A DNA stretch of 64,000 bases from Xylanibacter ruminicola (GTDB lineage Bacteria; Bacteroidota; Bacteroidia; Bacteroidales; Bacteroidaceae): contig NZ_FNRF01000002.1 of the NCBI RefSeq assembly GCF_900107775.1, positions 127,129-191,128 on the forward strand, read 5' to 3'. Below the pieces are notes generated by a model, which saw only the letters and a list, made by a program, of their open reading frames with translations, did no database searches and was not told the origin of the DNA. The translations under genes and the position numbers were made by a program. This document shows, one piece after another, positions 53,137 through 61,300 of the stretch. Positions within the stretch are counted from its first letter, which is position 1; each line of letters begins with the position of its first letter.

Positions 53137-54015
53137 ATGCAACTGATTGATGGAAAAGCAACAGCGGCGGCTATCAAGGCCGAAATCGCTGAGGAGGTAA
53201 AAGAGATTGTTGCCCAAGGAGGCAAACAACCCCATCTGGCTGCCGTCTTGGTGGGTCACGATGGGGGATCGGAGACTTATGTAAAAAATAAGGTGCTGGC
53301 CTGCGAGGCTTGTGGCTTTAAGAGTACGCTCATCCGTTTCGAGGATAATATCTCGGAGGATGAGCTTTTATGTTGCGTTGATAAGCTCAACAAGGACAAC
53401 GATGTAGATGGCTTCATCGTGCAGTTGCCCTTGCCAAAGCATATCGATGAGCAGAAGATTATCGAGGCAATCGACTACCGTAAGGATGTCGACGGTTTCC
53501 ACCCCATTAACGTGGGTCGTATGGCTATCGGATTGCCTTGCTTCATCTCGGCCACACCTCTTGGAATCATCACCCTGCTTAAGCGCTATGGTATCGAAAC
53601 CAGTGGTAAGAAGTGTGTCATCCTGGGTCGTTCAAACATCGTAGGTAAGCCTATGGCTCAGCTGATGATGCAGAAGCAGTATGGCGACGCTACCGTTACC
53701 GTATGCCACTCGCGTTCTAAAACCCTGAAGGAGGAGTGCCGTGCCGCCGATATCATTATCGCCGCCATCGGTCAGCCCGACTTCGTTACCGCCGATATGG
53801 TGAAGGAGGGTGCTGTGATTGTGGATGTAGGTACCACCCGCGTGCCCGATGTCACCCGTAAGAGCGGATTCCGTCTGAATGGCGACGTGAAGTTCGACGA
53901 GGTTGCACCTAAGTGCTCGTATATTACACCTGTTCCTGGTGGCGTAGGTCCCATGACCATCTGTTCGCTCATGAAGAACACCTTAGCCGCAGGCAAAAAA
54001 GAGTACTATAAGTAA
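53137..54015 (+). CDS. folD: Methylenetetrahydrofolate dehydrogenase/cyclohydrolase
   Basis: This 292-aa bifunctional enzyme interconverts 5,10-methylene-THF and 10-formyl-THF using NADP. The N-terminal [18 protein letters not shown] contains the active-site Lys. [28 protein letters not shown], the Rossmann [14 protein letters not shown] and [16 protein letters not shown] are all present. The stop overlaps the next ATG by one base (TAATG), indicating coupling to the small TPR gene. Confidence 0.96.
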   Translation: MQLIDGKATAAAIKAEIAEEVKEIVAQGGKQPHLAAVLVGHDGGSETYVKNKVLACEACGFKSTLIRFEDNISEDELLCCVDKLNKDNDVDGFIVQLPLPKHIDEQKIIEAIDYRKDVDGFHPINVGRMAIGLPCFISATPLGIITLLKRYGIETSGKKCVILGRSNIVGKPMAQLMMQKQYGDATVTVCHSRSKTLKEECRAADIIIAAIGQPDFVTADMVKEGAVIVDVGTTRVPDVTRKSGFRLNGDVKFDEVAPKCSYITPVPGGVGPMTICSLMKNTLAAGKKEYYK

Positions 54016-54194
54016 TGACAGCCGAAGAGTATTACCAGCAAGGCAATGAGGCCCGCAAGCGCGGTCAGTGGCACGAGGCTATCAACAGCTATATCCAGGC
54101 TATTGAGCTTGATCCTGAGAGTCCCGCTGTGGAAGCCAAGCGTATGCTCGACGACATCATGGCTTTCTATTGTAAAGATATGTATAATCCATAA
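54015..54194 (+). CDS. Small TPR-motif protein
   Basis: This 59-aa protein contains one recognisable tetratricopeptide repeat: AEEYYQQGNEARKRGQWHEA with INSYIQAIELDPES, followed by a short helix. It starts on the last base of the folD stop (TAATG) and lies 13 nt before the ferredoxin gene. Similar small TPR-like proteins precede the oxidoreductase genes in Bacteroidetes as I remember them. A role as an assembly or docking partner is only a guess. Confidence 0.75.
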   Translation: MTAEEYYQQGNEARKRGQWHEAINSYIQAIELDPESPAVEAKRMLDDIMAFYCKDMYNP

Positions 54195-54207
54195 ACAAAT
54201 ACTGAAT

Positions 54208-54438
54208 ATGGCAAAAATGAAAGGCGCTATTGAGGTGAATACCGAGAGGTGTAAGGGATGCAGCCTCTGCATCGTTGCTTGCCCTCAGAAGGTTATCGCC
54301 CTTGCCAACAAAGTTAATCTGCACGGCTACCCCTACGTGGAGGCTGTCAACGAAGAGGCCTGCGTGGGCTGTGCTTCGTGTGGCATCGTCTGCCCCGATG
54401 GTTGTATCACCGTGTATCGTAAAAAAGTGGAGGAGTAA
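54208..54438 (+). CDS. 2-oxoacid:ferredoxin oxidoreductase, ferredoxin-like (delta) subunit
   Basis: This 76-aa protein carries two [4Fe-4S] clusters: CKGCSLCIVACP and CVGCASCGIVCP. It is the electron-transfer subunit of the complex encoded by the next three genes, passing electrons to ferredoxin. ATG 54208 begins MAKMKGAIEVN; an open stretch upstream in this frame overlaps the TPR gene and is not coding. It lies three bases before the alpha-subunit gene. Confidence 0.93.
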   Translation: MAKMKGAIEVNTERCKGCSLCIVACPQKVIALANKVNLHGYPYVEAVNEEACVGCASCGIVCPDGCITVYRKKVEE

Positions 54439-54441
54439 AAG

Positions 54442-55521
54442 ATGGAAAAGGAAGTTGTATTGATGAAAGGCAACGAGGCTATTGCCCACGCTGCTATTCG
54501 TTGCGGATGCGACGGCTATTTCGGCTATCCTATTACTCCGCAGAGTGAAGTGATCGAGACATTGGCTGAGCTGAAGCCTTGGGAGACTACCGGTATGCAG
54601 GTAGTTCAGGCCGAGAGCGAGCTGGCCAGTATCTACATGGTTTATGGTGCTGCCGGTGCCGGTAAGCGTGCCATGACCTCATCTTCGTCTCCTGGTATCG
54701 CACTGATGCAGGAGGGAATCACTTACATGGCTGGTGCCGAGGTGCCGGGTGTGTTTGTCAATGTTCAGCGTGGAGGTCCCGGTCTGGGTACCATCCAGCC
54801 ATCGCAGGGCGACTATTTCCAGGCTACCCGTGGTGGTGGTAACGGCGACTACAAGGTTATCGTTCTGGCTCCATCGTCAGTTCAGGAGATGGCCGATTTC
54901 GTAGATCTCGCTTTCGAGTTGGCATTTAAGTATCGTAACCCAGCCATGATTCTGAGCGATGGTGTTATCGGTCAGATGATGGAGAAGGTGGTTCTGCCCC
55001 CATTCAAGCCCCGTCGTACCGACGAGGAGGTGATTAAGGAGTGTCCTTGGGCTTCAACTGGTAAGCCAAAGAACCGCGAGCGTGTGGTCATCACATCACT
55101 CGAGCTTAAGCCTGAGATCATGGAGCAGCGCAACCTGGCTCTGCAGGAGAAGTATCGCAAGATTCAGGAGAACGAGGTACGCTTTGAGCAGCAGCAGATG
55201 GACGATGCCGAGTATGCTATCGTAGCATTCGGTAGTGCCGCCCGTATTGCTGAGAAGAGCGTAGAGATTGCCCGTGAGCAGGGTATCAAGGTAGGTCTGT
55301 TCCGTCCTATCACACTGTTCCCATTCCCCGAGAAGCAGATTGCCGAGCTTTCAAAGAAGGTAAAGGGTATCCTGGTAGCCGAGATCAATGCTGGTCAGAT
55401 GGTACAGGATGTTCGTCTGGCTGCCAACGGCGCAGTTCCCGTAGAGCAGTTCGGTCGCCTGGGAGGTATCGTTCCTGATCCCGAGGAAATCGTAGAGGCT
55501 TTGAAGAAATTGATAAAATAA
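54442..55521 (+). CDS. vorB: 2-oxoacid:ferredoxin oxidoreductase, alpha subunit (VorB/KorA type)
   Basis: This 359-aa subunit contains the pyrimidine-binding and transketolase-C-like domains. Motifs are GNEAIAHAAIRCGCDGYFGYPITPQSEV, QAESELASIYMVYGAAGAGKRAMTSSSSPG and QRGGPGLGTIQPSQGD. The C-terminal part (YAIVAFGSAARIAEKSVEIA) is the second domain. With the beta, gamma and delta subunits it oxidatively decarboxylates a branched-chain 2-oxoacid or 2-oxoglutarate to the acyl-CoA; the exact substrate is not decided by sequence. It works reversibly in anaerobes. Confidence 0.92.
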   Translation: MEKEVVLMKGNEAIAHAAIRCGCDGYFGYPITPQSEVIETLAELKPWETTGMQVVQAESELASIYMVYGAAGAGKRAMTSSSSPGIALMQEGITYMAGAEVPGVFVNVQRGGPGLGTIQPSQGDYFQATRGGGNGDYKVIVLAPSSVQEMADFVDLAFELAFKYRNPAMILSDGVIGQMMEKVVLPPFKPRRTDEEVIKECPWASTGKPKNRERVVITSLELKPEIMEQRNLALQEKYRKIQENEVRFEQQQMDDAEYAIVAFGSAARIAEKSVEIAREQGIKVGLFRPITLFPFPEKQIAELSKKVKGILVAEINAGQMVQDVRLAANGAVPVEQFGRLGGIVPDPEEIVEALKKLIK

Positions 55522-55539
55522 ACACAAGGCAATATCATT

Positions 55540-56310
55540 ATGGATAGAAATCAAATAGTTCAACCAGAGAACATCGTCTGCAAGAAGCCGACGCTGATGA
55601 ACGACAACAATATGCACTATTGCCCAGGCTGTAGCCACGGCGTGGTACATAAGCTCATTGCCGAAGTCATCGAAGAGATGGGTATGGAAGACAAGACCGT
55701 AGGTGTATCGCCTGTAGGTTGTGCTGTCTTCGCCTACAATTATATTGATATCGACTGGCAGGAGGCTGCCCATGGTCGTGCACCCGCACTGGCCACTGGT
55801 ATCAAGCGCACCTGGCCCGATCGCCTGGTATTTACCTATCAGGGCGATGGCGACCTGGCTTGTATCGGTACCTGCGAAACCATCCACGCACTGAACCGTG
55901 GCGAGAACATCGTGATTATCTTCGTTAACAATGCCATTTATGGTATGACGGGTGGTCAGATGGCTCCAACCACACTGATTGGTCAGAAAACCTCTACCTG
56001 TCCTTATGGTCGTGATCCTGAGATTCACGGTTATCCTTTGAAGATGGCCGATATCGCTGCTCAGCTCGAGGGTACCTGCTATGTTACCCGTCAGAGTGTA
56101 GAGAGCGTGGCCTCTATCAACAAGGCAAAGAAGGCTCTGCGTAAGGCATTCGAGGCTTCGATGGCTGGTAAGGGTTCATCGCTGGTAGAGTTTGTTTCAA
56201 CCTGTAACAGCGGTTGGAAGCTTTCGCCCGCTAAGGCTAACGAATGGATGAAGGAGAATATGTTCCCCTTCTATCCCAAAGGTGACTTAAAAGATACGAC
56301 AAATAAATAA
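55540..56310 (+). CDS. 2-oxoacid:ferredoxin oxidoreductase, beta subunit (TPP-binding)
   Basis: This 256-aa subunit binds thiamine diphosphate: GDGDLACIGTCETIHALNRGENIVIIFVNN gives the GDGD...NN signature at residues 107-132. MHYCPGCSHGVVHKL near residue 26 is the usual N-terminal motif, and AHGRAPALATG precedes the cofactor site. Catalysis of decarboxylation occurs here. A 77-nt gap with a small stem-loop separates it from the gamma subunit. Confidence 0.93.
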   Translation: MDRNQIVQPENIVCKKPTLMNDNNMHYCPGCSHGVVHKLIAEVIEEMGMEDKTVGVSPVGCAVFAYNYIDIDWQEAAHGRAPALATGIKRTWPDRLVFTYQGDGDLACIGTCETIHALNRGENIVIIFVNNAIYGMTGGQMAPTTLIGQKTSTCPYGRDPEIHGYPLKMADIAAQLEGTCYVTRQSVESVASINKAKKALRKAFEASMAGKGSSLVEFVSTCNSGWKLSPAKANEWMKENMFPFYPKGDLKDTTNK

Positions 56311-56332
56311 TGAATTATCGTGCAAACCGAAT

Positions 56333-56352
56333 GCAGAGAGTTTACTCTTTGC
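56333..56352 (+). other. Stem-loop between beta and gamma subunit genes
   Basis: GCAGAGAG (56333-56340) and CTCTTTGC (56345-56352) form an 8-bp stem with one G-T pair and a TTTA loop. There is no T-run, so it is not an obvious terminator. It may modulate subunit ratio, or be a dispersed intergenic repeat. Confidence 0.4.
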
Positions 56353-56387
56353 TGAGGTACAGCCGATGATGCATAAAACGTAGTTTT

Positions 56388-56933
56388 ATGAAAAAGGAAA
56401 TAATCATATCTGGTTTCGGAGGTCAGGGCGTGCTCTCAATGGGTAAGATTCTGGCCTATAGTGGACTGATGGAGGATAAGGAGGTAACATGGATGCCTGC
56501 TTACGGTCCTGAGCAGCGTGGTGGTACAGCCAACGTTACTGTGATTGTTAGCGACGAGCGCATCTCTTCGCCTATCCTCAGTAAGTACGACATCGCTGTG
56601 GTACTCAATCAGCCCTCACTCGAGAAGTTTGAGCCCAAAATCAAGCCCGGTGGCATTCTGATTTACGATGGCTTTGGTATCATCAACAAGCCAACCCGTA
56701 AGGATATCACCGTTTACGAGATCAATGCGATGGACAAGGCTGCCGAGATGAAAAACGGTAAGGTGTTCAACATGATCGTTTTGGGTGGACTCTTAAAGGT
56801 AGCCCCTGTGGTAAGCGACAAGGGTGTAGAGAAGGCTCTCTACAAAACTCTGCCTGAGCGCCACCACGGACTGATTCCTCTGAATATGGAAGCCCTGAAA
56901 GAGGGTGCTAAGATTATCCAGGAAATCAAATAA
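56388..56933 (+). CDS. 2-oxoacid:ferredoxin oxidoreductase, gamma subunit
   Basis: This 181-aa subunit begins KKEIIISGFGGQGVLSMGKILAYSG, the conserved gamma-domain loop that contacts CoA and the TPP site. Further motifs are WMPAYGPEQRGGTANVTVIVS and AVVLNQPSLEKFEPKIKPGG. It completes the four-subunit enzyme. The stop codon is immediately followed by the ATG of the phosphatase/HD gene. Confidence 0.93.
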   Translation: MKKEIIISGFGGQGVLSMGKILAYSGLMEDKEVTWMPAYGPEQRGGTANVTVIVSDERISSPILSKYDIAVVLNQPSLEKFEPKIKPGGILIYDGFGIINKPTRKDITVYEINAMDKAAEMKNGKVFNMIVLGGLLKVAPVVSDKGVEKALYKTLPERHHGLIPLNMEALKEGAKIIQEIK

Positions 56934-58313
56934 ATGGAGTTAAGACAATTAACAAGCGCCGTCTGCCAGATTGCTAGGCAGGCGGGCGCTTACATTAGGA
57001 ACGAACGAAGCAAGTTCTCGTTAGAGAGCGTGGAGCGCAAGCATGCACACGACTACGTGTCGTATGTCGACAAGGGCTCCGAGCAACTGATTGTAACCGC
57101 ACTGCGCCAGTTACTACCCGAGGCAGGTTTTATTACCGAGGAAGGTTTGGCTGGTCACGATCAGGAGCAGCTTTTATGGGTGGTAGATCCGCTTGATGGT
57201 ACCACCAATTTTATTCATCAATATGCACCTTACGCCGTTAGCATTGCACTTTTGCAAGGCCACGAGGTATTGTTAGGTGTGGTTTACGAGGTTTGTCACG
57301 ACGAGTGTTTTTACGCTTGGCAGGGTGGGGGTGCCTATATGGACGGCCAACTGCTGCACGTAAGTACACAGAAAATAAATGATGCTTTGCTCTGCTTGCA
57401 ACTGCCTTATAACAGCGATGCTTATAAGCCCGTTATCAAGCGCTTAATCGATGAGCTTTACGGTCATGTAGGTAGCATCCGCATGTGCGGTTCGGCTGCC
57501 ATGGCATTGTGCTATGTGGCTGCAGGCCGATACGACGGTTATGCCGAGCAGTACATCGGTCAGTGGGATTTCATGGCTGGTGCATTGATTGTAAAAGAGG
57601 CAGGCGGCACCGTAACCAATTACGAAGGCGAGACCGACTTTACCCAAGGCAACAGTGTGGTAGCTACCAATGGCATCATTCAGAGTGATTTGCTGAAGCA
57701 TCTCACCAACGAGAAACCTCACGACAAGAAAAAGCAAACCATCGATTCAAGCATGGTTGATCGTGCTATCTGTTTTGCTACCAAAGCCCATTCGGGTGTG
57801 GTTCGTAAGGGTACTAAAATACCTTACATTGCGCATCCTCTCGAGGCGATGGCTATCGTGGGTTCTATTACCGACGATCAGGAACTGTTGGCAGCAGCCG
57901 TACTGCACGATGTGGTTGAGGATGCCGGCGTAAATGTGGCCGATATCCGCACCGAGTTCGGCGACCGTGTAGCAGCTCTGGTTGATTCCGAGACCGACAG
58001 CGAGGTGCCCGGCATGAGTCATATCGATAGCTGGCAGATACGCAAACAGGCTGCTATCGATCATCTCGCAGCAGCCAGTCGCGATGTTAAGATTGTGGCG
58101 CTTGGCGATAAACTGTCAAACATGCGTGCCATGCTCCTTCATTATCATGAGCAGGGCGAGCAGGTATGGCAGCGCTTTAATCAGAAAGATCCAGCGTGCC
58201 ACGCCTGGTATTATCGCCAATTGGTAAAAAGTCTCTCGTCGCTCAGCGACACCGATGCTTTCCAGGAATTCGCAGCTCTGGTAGATCAGGTATTCTCAAA
58301 ATACGAAAAATAA
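56934..58313 (+). CDS. Inositol monophosphatase-like / HD-domain fusion protein
   Basis: This 459-aa protein joins two hydrolases. Residues about 1-255 form an inositol-monophosphatase fold with metal motifs EEGLAGH, WVVDPLDGTTNF and QWDFMAGALIVKEAGG. Residues about 275-459 form an HD domain like that of SpoT/MESH1 (HSGVVRKGTKIPYIAHPLEAM, AAVLHDVVEDAGV, GDKLSNMRAM), known to hydrolyse (p)ppGpp or related nucleotides. Both active sites look complete. Dephosphorylation of a 3'-phosphonucleotide or alarmone is a plausible shared theme. The junction near residues 255-275 is in frame and contains a Lys-rich linker. Confidence 0.9.
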   Translation: MELRQLTSAVCQIARQAGAYIRNERSKFSLESVERKHAHDYVSYVDKGSEQLIVTALRQLLPEAGFITEEGLAGHDQEQLLWVVDPLDGTTNFIHQYAPYAVSIALLQGHEVLLGVVYEVCHDECFYAWQGGGAYMDGQLLHVSTQKINDALLCLQLPYNSDAYKPVIKRLIDELYGHVGSIRMCGSAAMALCYVAAGRYDGYAEQYIGQWDFMAGALIVKEAGGTVTNYEGETDFTQGNSVVATNGIIQSDLLKHLTNEKPHDKKKQTIDSSMVDRAICFATKAHSGVVRKGTKIPYIAHPLEAMAIVGSITDDQELLAAAVLHDVVEDAGVNVADIRTEFGDRVAALVDSETDSEVPGMSHIDSWQIRKQAAIDHLAAASRDVKIVALGDKLSNMRAMLLHYHEQGEQVWQRFNQKDPACHAWYYRQLVKSLSSLSDTDAFQEFAALVDQVFSKYEK

Positions 58314-58317
58314 TTAT

Positions 58318-58351
58318 AAAAGCGGGCTTGTTTGATAACAGGCTCGCTTTT
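58318..58351. terminator. Bidirectional terminator
   Basis: AAAAGCG (58318-58324) pairs with CGCTTTT (58345-58351), and the stem extends inward through GGCTTGTT and AACAGGCT to about 15 bp. It lies between the convergent HD-fusion and Spy-like genes. Confidence 0.75.
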
Positions 58352-58359
58352 ATATTTGT

Positions 58360-58764
58360 TTATTCTTTCTTTCCCGGTCGCTTACCGTGTGGCGGCTGCA
58401 TTTTCTGGTAATTTTTGTACTGCTCGTCGGTAAGAATCTGCTTCAGCTTCTTCTCGTACTCCTGTCGCTTAGCCATGTGCTTGCTGTCGGGTTTCTTTGG
58501 CATAGCCTTGTCGCCATTCTTTGGTGGCTCAGGTCTGCTGCCATCGACATTCTTAGGTGGCTCGGGTGGCATCAGTATATCCTGATACTCCTTGTTCAGC
58601 GCAGCCACTTTGGCTTTCTGTGCATCGTTCAGCTTCAGTTTACTGGTCATCTGGGTTGTCATCTCCTGATGCGTCATCTTCTTGGGAGCCTTACGGTCCG
58701 ATGGCTGAGCCATTGCTGAAGTCATAGTCAGCAGGGCCACCATCATTACAAAAATCTTCTTCAT
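58360..58764 (-). CDS. Periplasmic Spy/CpxP-like protein
   Basis: This 134-aa exported protein has signal peptide MKKIFVMMVALLTMTSAMAQ. The mature part resembles Bacteroidetes DUF4890/Spy-like proteins: an acid- and Lys-rich helix MTSKLKLNDAQKAKVAALNKEYQ, a Pro-rich linker (PPEPPKNVDGSRPEPPKN), then QEYEKKLKQILTDEQYKNYQ. The two helical LxxxQ motifs are the Spy/CpxP hallmark. A chaperone or metal-stress role is suggested by family only. Confidence 0.75.
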   Translation of the reverse strand: MKKIFVMMVALLTMTSAMAQPSDRKAPKKMTHQEMTTQMTSKLKLNDAQKAKVAALNKEYQDILMPPEPPKNVDGSRPEPPKNGDKAMPKKPDSKHMAKRQEYEKKLKQILTDEQYKNYQKMQPPHGKRPGKKE

Positions 58765-58826
58765 TGTCTCTAAGTTTTTATAATTGTTATTACTATCAAT
58801 ATCGCCGATGTTGTATTTCGACGCTG

Positions 58827-58857
58827 CAAAGATAGTAATATGCTCAATACCAGCAAA
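58827..58857 (-). promoter_or_regulatory. Promoter of the Spy-like gene
   Basis: Read on the minus strand: TTTG (58857-58854), 19 nt, TATCTTTG (58834-58827). The ATG is 63 nt downstream. Confidence 0.7.
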
Positions 58858-58895
58858 ATAATTTCAGCCAACCTGCATTTTTCTTCAGCAAGCAC

Positions 58896-58926
58896 TTGTA
58901 TGTTTCAAAATAAAGTACTATCTTTG
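58896..58926 (+). promoter_or_regulatory. Promoter of the 286-aa secreted protein
   Basis: TTG (58896-58898), 20 nt, TATCTTTG (58919-58926), 34 nt before the ATG. Confidence 0.65.
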
Positions 58927-58960
58927 CCGCCAAATATTAATATTAACCATATTACAACGT

Positions 58961-59821
58961 ATGAGAAAATTGCTGCTAATGGCCCTCTGTCTGGTTTTTG
59001 GACTGGAAACTTGGGCACAGGATGAGAGAAATGCCCGTGTAGTGGTAGGTATGAACAATCTTACCTACACGGTGAAAAAGACAAAGACACTTGAAAAGGT
59101 ACTGGATGTACTGCTGACAGGTGAGGTTTCGAAGGATCAGTCGAAGTATCAGGATGCCGTTAGGGCTGCTATCCTGAAGGGAATATCGCAGTCGCACCGC
59201 ATGTCGGCTATCGACGGACAGCTATCGGCTCAAGAGGCTGCACTCCCAGGCGCACGCTATGTAGATGCTACTGTATCTACCTTATCGACCACATCTAAAA
59301 CCGAAACAGAGTATATCGACAAGGAGAAGAAAAAGACCCGCACCAAGACCTATTACAAGGCTCTGATTGGTATCACCATGCAGTTTAAGAGCGCAAAGAC
59401 CGACGAGATTCTGGCCAGTCCTACGTTCAACGTAACCGAAACCGACTTGTCTTGGATTGAGACCGAAGACGGTGCTATGCTGAAGGCCCTTGACCGTCTT
59501 TCATATTATGTAAACAGATACTGCAACCGCTGGCTGCCTTTGCGCGCTAACGTACTGGAGGGTGCTCGCGACAAGAAGGACAAACAGAAGGAAGTGTATA
59601 TCGACCTGGGCAGTGCCGAGGGTGCTTACAAGGGTCTGCACATGGGTGTATATACCGTAAAGACCGTTGCCGGTAAGGAGGCCAAGAAGCAGATTGGCAA
59701 GCTGAAGATCGAGGAAGTTCAGGGCGACGACATCAGTCTGTGTAAGGTGCAGAGTGGTGGCCGCGACATCAAATCAGCTCTCGACAACGGCGATACACTC
59801 GTTATCGAGACTACTGATTAG
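58961..59821 (+). CDS. Exported protein, CsgG/LpoB-like region
   Basis: This 286-aa protein has signal peptide MRKLLLMALCLVFGLETWAQ. The mature part resembles the CsgG/LpoB-like periplasmic fold in its strand-helix layout (YQDAVRAAILKGISQS, ARYVDATVSTLSTTSKTETEY, a charged turn DKEKKKTRTKTYYKALIGI). The C-terminal ~90 residues (KEVYIDLGSAEGAYKGLHMGVY, TLVIET) look like the beta domain of FlgT-type proteins. It lacks a lipobox. I do not know its function; envelope assembly is possible. Confidence 0.65.
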   Translation: MRKLLLMALCLVFGLETWAQDERNARVVVGMNNLTYTVKKTKTLEKVLDVLLTGEVSKDQSKYQDAVRAAILKGISQSHRMSAIDGQLSAQEAALPGARYVDATVSTLSTTSKTETEYIDKEKKKTRTKTYYKALIGITMQFKSAKTDEILASPTFNVTETDLSWIETEDGAMLKALDRLSYYVNRYCNRWLPLRANVLEGARDKKDKQKEVYIDLGSAEGAYKGLHMGVYTVKTVAGKEAKKQIGKLKIEEVQGDDISLCKVQSGGRDIKSALDNGDTLVIETTD

Positions 59822-59824
59822 TTT

Positions 59825-60742
59825 TCAGCTATTCAGCTGGGCTTCTATAAACTTTAATTCGGCTTCGAGCATGGCTAGTTTCGGCATCTCGAAGCCGACT
59901 TTCTTTGCTTCTGCTATTGGGCGCGAATAGAGATATTCAATCTCCATGGGACGATGATAGTCGAAATCAAGTTTCATCGACGGACTATAGGGTACCATCT
60001 CGTCGGTCATCTGCATCATCTTATCAGCAAATTCAGATGTCAGGGTGTTTACACCTAAAGCATTAGCGGCGCCAATCACCTCCATCATCTGGTCGTATAT
60101 CAGCTGGCGTGTGGCTGGGTTCTTCAACAGCTTGTCGGTACTGGTGTTCAGGGCTACCGTCATACCGTTAAATGGCATGTTCCATACAGCCTTCTTCCAT
60201 CGTGCTTCCAGATATGGTACCTCGGCAGCTTGGATGCCGGCATCTGTCATATCCTGCAACAGCACCTCGAACTTTTCCTGCTGGCACGAGTAGTTACCCA
60301 GATTAATGCTACCATAGCACTGATGCGAAACATGACCTGGACCAACCTTGGCCGAACATATAAATGCCAAGCCAGCCACAATCTGCAGGCCTGGGAACTC
60401 TTTCTGCATATCATCCTCCAGTCCTATACCATTTTGTATAAGTATTACAATCGAATTCTGGTGTACGATAGGGCGTAGTAGCTCTGGTAATACATCGTGG
60501 TTTTTAACCGATTTCAATCCTACGATGATCACATCTGTCTTTGGCATATCCTTCTGAGTAGCGTAGGCATTAATATGTGGAAGATAGAAATCGCCGTCGC
60601 ACGAATCTACTCGCAATCCATTCTGTAACACATATTGATAGTCACTATGTGAGAGGAAATATACCTCACGTCCTGCCTTTGCCAAACGTCCGCCATAATA
60701 GCCTCCGATGGCTCCCATACCTATTATCGAATAACTTAACAT
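59825..60742 (-). CDS. panE: 2-dehydropantoate 2-reductase
   Basis: This 305-aa NADPH-dependent enzyme reduces ketopantoate to pantoate in coenzyme A synthesis. The N-terminal nucleotide-binding motif is YSIIGMGAIGGYYGGRLAKAG. VIVGLKSV and IQNGIGLEDDM follow, with KAVWNMPFNGMTVALN holding the catalytic Lys (near residue 189). The C-terminal helical domain includes SMKLDFDYHRPMEIEYL. The 3' end lies four bases from the convergent gene. Confidence 0.93.
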   Translation of the reverse strand: MLSYSIIGMGAIGGYYGGRLAKAGREVYFLSHSDYQYVLQNGLRVDSCDGDFYLPHINAYATQKDMPKTDVIIVGLKSVKNHDVLPELLRPIVHQNSIVILIQNGIGLEDDMQKEFPGLQIVAGLAFICSAKVGPGHVSHQCYGSINLGNYSCQQEKFEVLLQDMTDAGIQAAEVPYLEARWKKAVWNMPFNGMTVALNTSTDKLLKNPATRQLIYDQMMEVIGAANALGVNTLTSEFADKMMQMTDEMVPYSPSMKLDFDYHRPMEIEYLYSRPIAEAKKVGFEMPKLAMLEAELKFIEAQLNS

Positions 60743-60768
60743 GCTGATACTTTTTAATTAAATCCGTG

Positions 60769-60776
60769 CAAAGGTA
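60769..60776 (-). promoter_or_regulatory. -7 element of panE
   Basis: TACCTTTG on the minus strand, 26 nt before the panE ATG. Confidence 0.5.
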
Positions 60777-60795
60777 AACAAAAATCTGTAAATCC

Positions 60796-60826
60796 TTGTA
60801 AATTCCAAAACAAAATTGTACATTTG
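60796..60826 (+). promoter_or_regulatory. Promoter of the 131-aa exported protein
   Basis: TTG (60796-60798), 20 nt, TACATTTG (60819-60826), placing ATG 60845 about 13 nt after the predicted start and excluding the upstream in-frame start. Confidence 0.65.
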
Positions 60827-60844
60827 CCCTCAAAATATACGTGT

Positions 60845-61240
60845 ATGATATCAGCAAAAGGATTCTTTACATCTTTAATAGCGCTATTGTTGGTGACTCC
60901 TGTTGCAGGCTTGGCACAGAGCTTAACAGCCGAGATGCATCATGTCGACTCTGTGATGGTGGAGTTGCAGGCGAAGTACGATCCGTATCATTTGCTGCGT
61001 ATCGAATCCGAGCATCAACAGTCGTTGCTTGTTAATCGCTATGGCCATCTTAAAGCCAATCCCAATGCCCTCAAAATTCCAGGAGTGGTATGGGTGCCTG
61101 AGCAGAAAGGATTATTTGAAGATCAGGAAGAGCGCCAGAAACTGTATGGAGATTACTCCTTTGGCGATGCCATCCTCGACACCACACTTGACATTATCTC
61201 CGACATCTTCAGCCCCAAAAGAAAAACCAAGAAGAAATAA
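60845..61240 (+). CDS. Unknown exported 131-aa protein
   Basis: I do not recognise this family. The N-terminus (MISAKGFFTSLIALLLVTPVAGLAQ) is a signal peptide. The mature part is polar, with YDPYHLLRIESEHQQSLLVNRYG and a Lys/Arg-rich tail (SPKRKTKKK). No catalytic motif is evident. The start fits the promoter at 60796-60826. Confidence 0.6.
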   Translation: MISAKGFFTSLIALLLVTPVAGLAQSLTAEMHHVDSVMVELQAKYDPYHLLRIESEHQQSLLVNRYGHLKANPNALKIPGVVWVPEQKGLFEDQEERQKLYGDYSFGDAILDTTLDIISDIFSPKRKTKKK

Positions 61241-61300
61241 TCTTATGTACCATCTGTATATCGTGGTATGCATCTGGTATATTGACTAATAATATTTTGT

